In this document: positions 1 to 7,083 of the stretch, one piece after another
Layout of the letters: every line of letters starts with the position of its first letter
Numbering within the stretch: the stretch's first letter is position 1
Assembly (NCBI RefSeq): GCF_902806455.1
Contig: NZ_CADCWQ010000001.1
Span: 2,604,001-2,668,000, forward strand
DNA length: 64,000 nt
Reading direction: 5' to 3'
Source: Virgibacillus doumboii
Lineage (GTDB): Bacteria > Bacillota > Bacilli > Bacillales > Amphibacillaceae
The notes under the pieces: generated by a model
What the model was told of the DNA's origin: nothing
The model's input: the letters and a program-made list of their open reading frames with translations, nothing else
The model's database searches: none
Position numbers and translations under genes: made by a program

Positions 1-551
1 ATAAACGTTCCGCTTGAACCGGCACCAGCTGCAAAAACATCTATCTTTCCATTTAAATCATTCCATAATTCGGGTGCAAGCGTTTTGTAGTACGTAGCAG
101 GATTTGCAGGATTAGCAAATTGCTGTGGGGAAAAGCTGTTCGTGATTTCTTCCAGTAGTTGCCTGGTTTTCTCAATGGCACCACGCATGCCTTCATCACT
201 TGGCGTATGAACAATCGTTGCACCTAAAGCCTTCATTAGTTGCTGTTTCTCAATACTGAATTGTTCCGGCACACAAAAAATAACGGTTAACTCTTTATCC
301 AAGGCGGCCAGTGCTAAGCCTATCCCAGTATTTCCTGCAGTCGGTTCAATCACTGTTCCGCCCGGTTGTATTTTACCGTTGGACAGTGCATCATTTAACA
401 ACTCAACACCTAATCGGTCCTTCACACTGCCTCCCGGGTTATAAAATTCCAGTTTCGCATACAAACGAACCCCCTCTGGAAGGGGGAACTTTGTAATTTC
501 CAATAGTGGTGTATCACCAATTAACTGATTGGTCGAATGATATACAGCCAT
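1..551 (-). CDS. mccA: O-acetylserine-dependent cystathionine beta-synthase / cysteine synthase family (partial)
   Basis: The gene runs off the left edge; 183 N-terminal codons are visible. It is a fold-type II PLP enzyme. The PLP lysine is K44 in the GGSVKDR motif, and an AGNTG substrate loop follows near residue 70. In Bacillus, MccA joins O-acetylserine and homocysteine to cystathionine, the first step of methionine-to-cysteine conversion. The start ATG sits 12 bases after the luxS stop, with GAGGCG as ribosome binding site inside the end of luxS, so it is cotranscribed with yrrT and luxS. The operon context favours MccA over CysK; sequence alone cannot separate them with the C-terminus missing. 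Confidence 0.85.
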   Translation of the reverse strand, partial: MAVYHSTNQLIGDTPLLEITKFPLPEGVRLYAKLEFYNPGGSVKDRLGVELLNDALSNGKIQPGGTVIEPTAGNTGIGLALAALDKELTVIFCVPEQFSIEKQQLMKALGATIVHTPSDEGMRGAIEKTRQLLEEITNSFSPQQFANPANPATYYKTLAPELWNDLNGKIDVFAAGAGSSGTF

Positions 552-563
552 CGAATTCGCCTC

Positions 564-1031
564 TTACTCTGCAAAGACCTGATGCCATTCGTCTTTTTCA
601 GCCAGCATATCTTTGGCAATTTTCTGTGCACCTTCAAGACTATGGTTAGCTGCCCAGCCGCACTGAACTTCATTGCATGCAGGGACATCACTAGCTTCCA
701 GAACATCATGAAGCGTTTTTTCCAGCGCCTCGAGTACATCGTCATAATTGTCGTTATTAATGATGGCTAAATAAAATCCTGTTTGACAGCCCATTGGTCC
801 AATATCAAGAACATTTTCCATATGATTGCGGATGTTTTCTGCCATTAAATGCTCAATTGAGTGCAGTCCCGCCATATCCATATGTTCCTTGTTCGGCTGT
901 TTAAAGCGGATATCATATTTATATACTTTGTCACCGTTTGAACCTGATGTAACACCAACCAAACGTACATATGGTGCTTTTACTTTTGTATGATCAAGGT
1001 TGAAGCTTTCTACATTCATTTTTTTCGTCAT
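564..1031 (-). CDS. luxS: S-ribosylhomocysteine lyase LuxS
   Basis: LuxS cleaves S-ribosylhomocysteine to homocysteine and DPD, the precursor of autoinducer-2. At 155 residues it has the usual family length. The metal ligands are visible as H57 and H61 in HSIEH and as C124 in NEVQCG; the catalytic cysteine is C82 in PMGCQTG. It is the middle gene of a yrrT-luxS-mccA operon and so feeds homocysteine directly to the next enzyme. In B. subtilis the matching place is held by mtnN, which makes this arrangement slightly unusual. Identification is secure. Confidence 0.97.
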   Translation of the reverse strand: MTKKMNVESFNLDHTKVKAPYVRLVGVTSGSNGDKVYKYDIRFKQPNKEHMDMAGLHSIEHLMAENIRNHMENVLDIGPMGCQTGFYLAIINNDNYDDVLEALEKTLHDVLEASDVPACNEVQCGWAANHSLEGAQKIAKDMLAEKDEWHQVFAE

Positions 1032-1046
1032 GGTAACCTCTCCTTT

Positions 1047-1685
1047 TTACCTTTTTATTGCTGCAATTAACCAAACGAAATCATTCATTTGTTCAAACGT
1101 AACATGAAACCCTGCATCTGTAAAAATACGCCGCATCTCCGGGACTGTTGTGTAATATTCGCGTTGAAGGTCTTCAGCTAAATCCGTGAACCCTTGTTCC
1201 TCGGCCTTCCTTATCATTTGTTCCTTGTGCTGCTCTGTCTCAAACACTGTGTCAGCAAAGACGATTTTGCCCAATGAAGGAAGGAATCCAGCGAAATTCG
1301 TTACAGCCTGTTCCTTTTCTTTATCGGTTAAATGATGGAAGGCATAACTGCTTACGATTGTATGAACCGGTTCGGTCATTTCCGGGAAGTTCAGAAAGTC
1401 ACCTTCATATAAAGTAAGATCCGGTAATTTCGCTGTTGCTTTTGCAAGCATTGCCGGTGATGGCTCGACTCCCGTAACGTCATACCCGGTGTCCATCAGT
1501 TTTTTGGATAAATTACCTGTTCCGACGCCGAATTCAAGAACATTTCCAAAAGAACATTTGCTGACTTCATTTAAAATGACATCATAGTTTGCAAAAACAG
1601 CTTTATATTGTGGATCAACTCCTGCTACACTGTCGTCATATGTGTCAGCCCATTCATCAAATAAACCTAAAAATTCGCGTCCCAT
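1047..1685 (-). CDS. yrrT: YrrT-like SAM-dependent methyltransferase
   Basis: A 212-residue class I SAM-dependent methyltransferase. Motif I is VLEFGVGTGNLS at about residues 49-60, followed by the acidic VTGVEPS strand. It is the first gene of the operon with luxS and mccA, 15 bases upstream of luxS. YrrT heads the matching operon in B. subtilis, where it is thought to form S-adenosylhomocysteine for recycling; its substrate is not known. The ATG follows a TGGAG-type site. An inverted repeat overlapping the probable -10 box suggests control by a repressor. Confidence 0.88.
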   Translation of the reverse strand: MGREFLGLFDEWADTYDDSVAGVDPQYKAVFANYDVILNEVSKCSFGNVLEFGVGTGNLSKKLMDTGYDVTGVEPSPAMLAKATAKLPDLTLYEGDFLNFPEMTEPVHTIVSSYAFHHLTDKEKEQAVTNFAGFLPSLGKIVFADTVFETEQHKEQMIRKAEEQGFTDLAEDLQREYYTTVPEMRRIFTDAGFHVTFEQMNDFVWLIAAIKR

Positions 1686-1708
1686 CTATATACAACTCCA
1701 TTATTTAT

Positions 1709-1746
1709 TAATTCATAGTAATCGACTATGTTTAGTATGAATTATA
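1709..1746 (-). promoter_or_regulatory. Probable promoter -10 and operator of the yrrT operon
   Basis: Arms TAATTCATA (1709-1717) and TATGAATTA (1736-1744) form a perfect 9-bp inverted repeat with an 18-base gap. An inner palindrome CATAGT-N5-ACTATG lies at 1714-1730. On the minus strand a TATAAT -10 box (1741-1746) overlaps one arm. This is where an operator would sit. CymR controls the matching operon in B. subtilis, but the sequence is not a clear CymR box, so the regulator is open. Confidence 0.45.
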
Positions 1747-1780
1747 TGTATAAGCGTATCACATGTTGCATAAGATGGCA

Positions 1781-1819
1781 AAAAAATAGACGAGTGCCGC
1801 TCGTATTGCGGCACTCGTC
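1781..1819 (-). terminator. Intrinsic terminator after the YhcN-like gene
   Basis: A perfect 11-bp stem GACGAGTGCCG/CGGCACTCGTC with a 9-base loop is followed on the minus strand by a run of T residues. It lies 16 bases after the stop of the lipoprotein gene. Confidence 0.9.
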
Positions 1820-1834
1820 CGTCATAATTAATTT

Positions 1835-2590
1835 TTACTCTTTATTTTGCGGGAAAACCCGTTCAATCATGTTGCCCATTTGATCAAACAATCCTTCAAC
1901 CGGCTCCCCATTACCTGCATCATCGGCATAGTTATTAGCCAAGTTGAAAAAATCAGGGTTTGTGGAGACGTAAACATTGTTAACATCATTATCAACCGAT
2001 TTTACGATTTTTGAAATTTCCTGCTTTACATCATCGGTTAATTCATTGCCATTATCTTTATCCCCTGCATCACCAAAGGCACCATTATTGGTAAGTCCAT
2101 TGTTGTTACCATTATTACCATTTAAACCATTTGTGTTAGCATCCGTGTTACCTTCATTTCCGTTCATACCGAAGCCATTGTTTTGATCCCCATCTATCTG
2201 GTTATCGTCGACTCCGTTGTTATTATTGTTATTGTTACCGTTATTGTTATTATTATTATTGTTATCCAATTGTGCTGCAACGTAAGCATTATTGTCGGTT
2301 TTCAATACATAAGCATCTTCTATTCCGTCAACCTGATTGGCAATTTTTTCGGCAGCTTCTTCCGCCAGTTCATACTGGTTTTCATTGTTCCCATTTTGAT
2401 CTAAATTGTTGCCATCCTGGTTTGCATCGTTATCAGCATTGAACCGGGTATTTTCAACATTCGTACCTCCATTGTCACCCTGTCCTTCCTGATTTCCATT
2501 TCCATTATCATCACCGTTACCCCCACATGCTGCGAGTACAAAAGTTAACGCTATTAAAAAGCTGAATATTTTCCATTTCATTGCATTCAA
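1835..2590 (-). CDS. YhcN/YlaJ-family sporulation lipoprotein, Asn-rich
   Basis: A 251-residue lipoprotein with signal peptide and lipobox LAAC near residue 22. A C-terminal half typical of the YhcN/YlaJ spore family follows (AEEAAEKIANQVDGIEDAYV, then DVKQEISKIVKSVDNDVNNVYVS). Long Asn/Gly/Asp low-complexity stretches occupy about residues 23-70 and 110-170, including a run of eight Asn, and make it longer than typical members. Spore lipoproteins of this type are associated with the inner spore membrane. AAGGAGG lies before the ATG; a second ATG three codons in is also possible. A strong terminator follows. Confidence 0.8.
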   Translation of the reverse strand: MNAMKWKIFSFLIALTFVLAACGGNGDDNGNGNQEGQGDNGGTNVENTRFNADNDANQDGNNLDQNGNNENQYELAEEAAEKIANQVDGIEDAYVLKTDNNAYVAAQLDNNNNNNNNGNNNNNNNGVDDNQIDGDQNNGFGMNGNEGNTDANTNGLNGNNGNNNGLTNNGAFGDAGDKDNGNELTDDVKQEISKIVKSVDNDVNNVYVSTNPDFFNLANNYADDAGNGEPVEGLFDQMGNMIERVFPQNKE

Positions 2591-2742
2591 ATCCTCCTTA
2601 CTGTTTTGCCCTTAGTATGTAACAGAAAGGTGGATTTATTCTTTTTTCAAATATTGGCAAGCACACCAATTTTGTTCCAGACAATATATATAGTATTCGG
2701 GGAGACTATATATAACCCTTGATATATAAAGGAGGGCAAATA

Positions 2743-2979
2743 ATGGATATTCCGGATTACGATAAAGCCTTATATTACACGTTATGGGGACAGTGGGATG
2801 ATCTGCTTGTACTGATGGTACGCACAAATGATGATATGCTTTCCAAGAAAATCCAATATTTTTTACATGCATTCCACTATTCACTTGACGAACGAAAAAT
2901 AATCGAATCACATGACAGCCTTCTGTATTATATTGACCACGCTATGAAATACACCCCGACCGTGGCAATGGAAATATAA
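2743..2979 (+). CDS. yhdB: YhdB-like small protein
   Basis: A 78-residue cytoplasmic protein resembling Bacillus YhdB (DYDKALYYTLWGQWDDLLVL, MVRTNDDMLSKKI). The chosen ATG follows AAAGGAGGGCAAATA with correct spacing; an upstream in-frame ATG at 2719 lacks a binding site. The gene is alone, divergent from the YhcN-like gene and convergent with rsgI, and ends at a strong bidirectional terminator. The family's function is not established. Confidence 0.8.
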   Translation: MDIPDYDKALYYTLWGQWDDLLVLMVRTNDDMLSKKIQYFLHAFHYSLDERKIIESHDSLLYYIDHAMKYTPTVAMEI

Positions 2980-2982
2980 AAA

Positions 2983-3014
2983 GGAAAATGCACCAGATTT
3001 CTGGTGCATTTTCC
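2983..3014. terminator. Bidirectional terminator between yhdB and rsgI
   Basis: A perfect 15-bp stem, GGAAAATGCACCAGA paired with its complement, with a two-base centre. It lies between two convergent stop codons and can end transcription from both sides. Confidence 0.9.
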
Positions 3015-3019
3015 TGCTT

Positions 3020-4150
3020 TTACTTATGATTGTTCCCTTTACCGTTATTGCCATTATTTCCTTTTTTACCATTATTTCCGTTATTGCCGTTGTTGCCGTT
3101 GTTGCCGTTGTTACCTTCTTTTCCATTATTGCCTTTGTTTTTGCTGTTTCCTTTATGAAAGGCATTTTCGTTTGCATTTTTATTCGGCTTATTTTTTTTT
3201 GCTTTATTTTTCTTTTCATTATCTTTATTATTTTTCTTGTTTTTGCCATTTGAGTTGATAAATCCATTTTTACCTTTTAACTCACTTGGGTGTTTTGCAT
3301 CAACTTTCGTCTCAGGTTCTTCGGATTGCTCATCGATTTCCACTTTTTTGTCTGAAGACGCCTGTTCTGTGTTTGTCGCACTGTCTTCCTCAGCTGCAGA
3401 TCCCAATTGATTTTTATTGTTATAAAACGTATTAATTATTGCTTCTTCCTCATCATCAACCGGGATTTCCTTGTTATCTGCCTCTGAAGCAGCTTTTGAC
3501 TCAACAAGGTTTGATGCCATTAACTCATTCATGGATTGCTGACTTTGTATTGCAGCATCACGTACTTTTTTTGGCACTTGAAAAGTAGCTATCTTCCAAC
3601 CTGATTCATTCGTGACAAAATAACTGTCAATTGTATCAAGAACTGATGTTTCGTGTGAGTCAGGCACATAGCTTACACCAATCAGCATATTTTTTCCATT
3701 CGCTGTCAGGCCAGCTTGTTCACTTTTATTCATTATTTGATCAATTACCTGTTCCACCTTATCTCCCTGATAATCAGTGAGTTGACTGATTAGAGCTTCG
3801 GCATCATCATTTAATGGCGTAATCGATTGAACCTTAAGCTGATTATCAATTTCTAATTCAACACTTGGATTTATATCAATGTTCACATATGCATATGTAT
3901 GACTTGTATTATTAAAAAGGTATAATGGCACCACTAATAACAGAAGTACACACGCCATGGCAAGCATCCTCACGGGAACCCATCTGTTTTTACCGGGAAA
4001 CAGCAAATTTCCTTTCGTTTCCAATGGCTGATAACTAACTTCAGCGCCAACTGCTGCATCTTCCATCGGTAATGCTTTTTGGAAAGTCCCATCTTCACGC
4101 ATCACAACTGTAAAGCGGCGATGTTTTTCCATCACGATTCCTTTTTTCAC
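3020..4150 (-). CDS. rsgI: Anti-sigma-I factor RsgI
   Basis: A 376-residue membrane anti-sigma factor. The N-terminal RsgI domain (MKKGIVMEKHRRFTVV) binds SigI. One membrane segment lies at about 62-80 (MLAMACVLLLLVVPLYLF). The extracellular domain begins with YAYVNIDINPSVELEIDN, the family hallmark. The last 110 residues are Lys/Asn-rich and end in GNN tripeptide repeats, in place of the carbohydrate-binding domains seen in clostridial RsgI proteins. The start is GTG at 4150, preceded by AAGGGGGTGGG and overlapping the sigI stop by one base, so the two are translationally coupled. The start choice agrees with the N-terminus of B. subtilis RsgI. Confidence 0.92.
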   Translation of the reverse strand: MKKGIVMEKHRRFTVVMREDGTFQKALPMEDAAVGAEVSYQPLETKGNLLFPGKNRWVPVRMLAMACVLLLLVVPLYLFNNTSHTYAYVNIDINPSVELEIDNQLKVQSITPLNDDAEALISQLTDYQGDKVEQVIDQIMNKSEQAGLTANGKNMLIGVSYVPDSHETSVLDTIDSYFVTNESGWKIATFQVPKKVRDAAIQSQQSMNELMASNLVESKAASEADNKEIPVDDEEEAIINTFYNNKNQLGSAAEEDSATNTEQASSDKKVEIDEQSEEPETKVDAKHPSELKGKNGFINSNGKNKKNNKDNEKKNKAKKNKPNKNANENAFHKGNSKNKGNNGKEGNNGNNGNNGNNGNNGKKGNNGNNGKGNNHK

Positions 4151-4878
4151 TAACCCACCCCCTTAAGGTACTCCTTAAGATACATATAATCTTCGCTTAA
4201 CACAACGAAGATAGCCAAAATGAATTTTCGGTTACGTTCCAACGTTTTCTTGCTCACATCCACTTTTCTGACTAAATCCTTTATCGGCAGCTTTTTCTTT
4301 CGTTGAACATACTCCCGTAGCGCTGTGTCATTATACAGCGTTCTCGCCACCGCGACTGCCGAGTCCCGGGCATCCTTATGTTTTGGTGAAGCTTCCGTCA
4401 GTTCAACTAACGTTAGTTTATAAGTGCGCAGTTTTTCTTTAAAATCCAGTATCTCTTCCCTGCGATACCACGCTTCCTGTTCCTTCTGATAAATTTCCTT
4501 AACCGCAAATATCTCTGTAGGATTCTCCATCTGTTCTTCATCATAACTTTCATCGAGAGACGCTGCAACTGGTGTTTTTTGAACATACCGAATGTAATCA
4601 ATCACTTTCCTTTTCACAACAAGCTTTGAGAAAGAAAGAAACGAGCTTCCCTTTTCAGGTGAATAGGACATGATTGCTTCATTGAATGCGGTCAAGCCGA
4701 TACTGAATTCATCATCACTTTGTGGATTAATATAACGTTTGCAAACTTCCGAAACACATTTGGCGATAAAAGGCTGATATGTCTTTAAAAGATAATTTTG
4801 AACAGTTTGATCCCCTTGCTGGGCTGAGGCAATCATTTCTTCAAGGGGAATGTCTTTTAACGACTGGCTCATCATCAA
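4150..4878 (-). CDS. sigI: RNA polymerase sigma factor SigI
   Basis: A 242-residue sigma-70 family protein of the SigI group, with region 2 around residues 25-100 (DDEFSIGLTAFNEAIMSY, SFLSFSKLVVKRKVIDYIR) and a C-terminal helix-turn-helix (IKDLVRKVDVSKKTLERNRK). SigI in Bacillus answers heat and envelope stress and is held by RsgI, encoded immediately downstream. Three consecutive codons TTG, ATG, ATG could start translation (4878, 4875, 4872); GGGGGTG lies seven bases before the TTG. No convincing SigI-type ACCCCC/CGAA autopromoter was seen upstream on this strand. Confidence 0.93.
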   Translation of the reverse strand: MMMSQSLKDIPLEEMIASAQQGDQTVQNYLLKTYQPFIAKCVSEVCKRYINPQSDDEFSIGLTAFNEAIMSYSPEKGSSFLSFSKLVVKRKVIDYIRYVQKTPVAASLDESYDEEQMENPTEIFAVKEIYQKEQEAWYRREEILDFKEKLRTYKLTLVELTEASPKHKDARDSAVAVARTLYNDTALREYVQRKKKLPIKDLVRKVDVSKKTLERNRKFILAIFVVLSEDYMYLKEYLKGVG

Positions 4879-5263
4879 CCTGAAACACCCCCAGCCATTA
4901 AATAATTCGTTTCATTATTATACTTTATGGGTGTAGTTGTCGCGTATTTTATCATTTTAATTTTCATAAGCGTAATATATTTCATGATGTAACCACCATC
5001 TTTATCAATAATTTTCGTTACAATCATACTATTTTACCAATAACACTAAGCTTAACGTACGAGCTAACTCCTTGCTACCACAAAATAATTACAGTTTGTT
5101 TAAAAATTGATTACTTATTACTTATAACGGCAACTGGACTGAAAAATGAAGATGAAAATAAAATAACATGACGTAAAAGCTTTTAAAAAATGCTTTAAAA
5201 AATGTATTCATATTTGCTTTTGCCGCCAATAATCTGGGTTGGTTTGAGTATTCATAATGCGGA
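4879..5263. other. Intergenic region upstream of sigI
   Basis: An AT-rich stretch with no coding potential. A TATAAT box on the minus strand near 4920 may be the sigI -10 element, but a good -35 is not visible. A degenerate partial copy of the 52-bp repeat (GAGTATTCATAATGC) lies near 5244-5260. Confidence 0.5.
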
Positions 5264-5360
5264 ATGAGTGACCGTTCTATGGCTTTTCAACTCTTTTCGG
5301 GCACTCATAACGCTGATGAGTGACCGTTCTACGGCTTTTCAGCTCTTTTCGGGCACTCAT
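5264..5360. repeat. 52-bp tandem repeat, two copies
   Basis: Two units start at 5264 and 5316, exactly 52 bp apart. Each begins ATGAGTGACC and ends CGGGCACTCAT, so the ends are an inverted repeat. The middle reads GTTCTAYGGCTTTTCARCTC. A related five-copy array lies at 43367-43619. Confidence 0.9.
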
Positions 5361-5389
5361 AAAACCAATCAATTACCGTTTAACTCCAA

Positions 5390-5422
5390 AAAATACCCGC
5401 ACCACTTTCAAAGTGATACGGG
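5390..5422 (-). terminator. Terminator after the PRC-barrel gene
   Basis: On the minus strand CCCGTATCACTT pairs with AAGTGGTGCGGG (two G-U pairs) and is followed by TATTTTTT. It lies about 30 bases after the stop. Similar CCCGTA...TACGGG hairpins occur at 32282 and 43671. Confidence 0.85.
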
Positions 5423-5453
5423 ATCTTTCTTGGTTTATTCAAATTCAAATAAA

Positions 5454-6176
5454 TCACAGTGAAGAAATTATCGCTTCTTTTGAACCAAAACTTTTTTGCT
5501 GTTTCAATGCTTCCAGTTCAACATCAGCATAAATATCACCTTCAAACCAATCGACCGACTGAATAGTCTCTGGCGTGAAAACAAACATTTTTTCACCTGA
5601 AGGAAAATCATCCATTTGAACGACCAGATATCGGATTTTCCAGTATTCATCATCGAAGACCATATCAGTAACTTTTCCGATTTTCCCGTCATTTGCATGA
5701 ACTCTGTATTCCAGTGTCTCTTCTTCACTCCGTAAGTTATAATCCTTTTTACCCTCATTCAATTGTGCTTCATTTCGAAACGAGGCTTTTGCTTCTGAAT
5801 CATTATGAAAGTGAGAGATAGGGCTATCCTGATCACCCCAGAGCATACTTCCCATCCAATATCTGCTCCATCCGTAATAACCTGTCAGGGCAATTTCCAT
5901 GTCTTCAGAAATTGCTGAATCACTTGGTATGGATGGACTGTTCCGGACAGTTTCTTTATCATGTTTCACGTCCACCATTTTTCCCTGCTCGTCCATTTTT
6001 TCAAAAGATGCAGGGGATAATAGCACCCGGCGGGAAGGCAGCCATTTTCGGGCATCTACTACTGCATATCGGATTGCCCATTTTTTATCATCAAAATACA
6101 AATCGTGTATTTTTCCCATTTCGCCATCCTGAGCATTAATATTATACGCTTTAAGATCTGTAGTGAGATATAACAT
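5454..6176 (-). CDS. PRC-barrel domain protein, two domains
   Basis: A 240-residue soluble protein with two PRC-barrel domains: residues 1-70 (YNINAQDGEMGKIHDLYFDD, WAIRYAVVDARKWLP) and about 150-225 (YRVHANDGKIGKVTDMVFDD, WKIRYLVVQMDDF). The repeats are internally alike, suggesting duplication. PRC-barrels bind RNA or proteins in various contexts; this two-domain form is common in Bacillaceae and of unknown role. GGAGGCGAATAT precedes the ATG. The gene is monocistronic, with its own terminator. Confidence 0.8.
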   Translation of the reverse strand: MLYLTTDLKAYNINAQDGEMGKIHDLYFDDKKWAIRYAVVDARKWLPSRRVLLSPASFEKMDEQGKMVDVKHDKETVRNSPSIPSDSAISEDMEIALTGYYGWSRYWMGSMLWGDQDSPISHFHNDSEAKASFRNEAQLNEGKKDYNLRSEEETLEYRVHANDGKIGKVTDMVFDDEYWKIRYLVVQMDDFPSGEKMFVFTPETIQSVDWFEGDIYADVELEALKQQKSFGSKEAIISSL

Positions 6177-6243
6177 TATATTCGCCTCCTAGCGTTTATA
6201 ATGTGTTTACCCAGTCCGCTTCAGACCTAAACGAACGCCGGCA

Positions 6244-7056
6244 TTAGTCATGATGGGTGTAATAATAGTCAATCGGTATAAATAAACCTACTCTTCCCCT
6301 GGTATCATGATCCAATGTAGCAAACACAACACCAATAACCTTGCCTTCCTGGTTAATCACCGGGCTTCCGCTGTTCCCCCGGTATACCGGTGCTTCCAGC
6401 ATGATAACCGGTTTTTCCCAATCACTTAGCTGTATATAATCAATTACTGTTCCCTTATTGGCTATTCCATTAAATCGTAGCGGATTGCCGATAAAATAAA
6501 TCGGTTCATTTTCGTCAAACTCAGTCTTATCAGCCAGCTCCAGGTGTGATAAGTTCTGACCCTCTACATCCAATACAGCCAGGTCAACCGATGGATAAGT
6601 TTCAACAACCTCACCGGAAAAAAGTTCATTATCCGGAAATGCCACGGTAACCGACTTTTCTCCTTCAACGACATGATGATTTGTTATGATTGTTCCATCA
6701 GAGGAAATTGCAAAGCCTGTTCCCTTCGTATTACCGGCCTCAATCACGACCACCGCCTTTTTATAAGCTTGTATATCATCCTGTACAGATAATTTAGCAG
6801 AAGTAATCAGGAAATCAATAGCCGGAACCGAAAATGTTTGCGGGATTAGCGCGAAAACATTAAAGACCATAGCAATTGCAATTAGCCAAAACGCCCATTT
6901 CGGAAACGGACGTTTTGGCTTTTGACTATCTTTCTGATGTGCTCTGGCCCATGCTTTCTGACGTTCATCTTCAACGAGTTCCTTCAGTTCTTCCTCATCA
7001 AACTCTTCATATAAGTCGTCATCAATAATGTCGTGGTCATTTTTATCGTTAGTCAT
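6244..7056 (-). CDS. Membrane-anchored trypsin-like serine protease (S1C)
   Basis: A 270-residue protein with an acidic cytoplasmic N-terminus (DDDLYEEFDEEELKELVEDE), one membrane segment (WAFWLIAIAMVFNVFALI, about 55-75) and an extracellular trypsin fold. The catalytic triad is visible: His in TNHHVVEG, Asp in SVDLAVLDV, Ser in YRGNSGSPVIN. There is no PDZ domain, so it is a short HtrA-like protease, perhaps for envelope quality control. I chose ATG 7056, which has GAGGTGG before it, over an in-frame GTG at 7068 that lacks a binding site. Confidence 0.82.
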   Translation of the reverse strand: MTNDKNDHDIIDDDLYEEFDEEELKELVEDERQKAWARAHQKDSQKPKRPFPKWAFWLIAIAMVFNVFALIPQTFSVPAIDFLITSAKLSVQDDIQAYKKAVVVIEAGNTKGTGFAISSDGTIITNHHVVEGEKSVTVAFPDNELFSGEVVETYPSVDLAVLDVEGQNLSHLELADKTEFDENEPIYFIGNPLRFNGIANKGTVIDYIQLSDWEKPVIMLEAPVYRGNSGSPVINQEGKVIGVVFATLDHDTRGRVGLFIPIDYYYTHHD

Positions 7057-7083
7057 AATCCACCTCACACAACTGGCAATTCA

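Noticed and set aside
3004..3258. Plus-strand ORFs over the rsgI tail and over the Asn-rich lipoprotein
   Set aside because: They are complements of low-complexity Lys/Asn codons and give implausible Phe/Tyr/Val-rich proteins.
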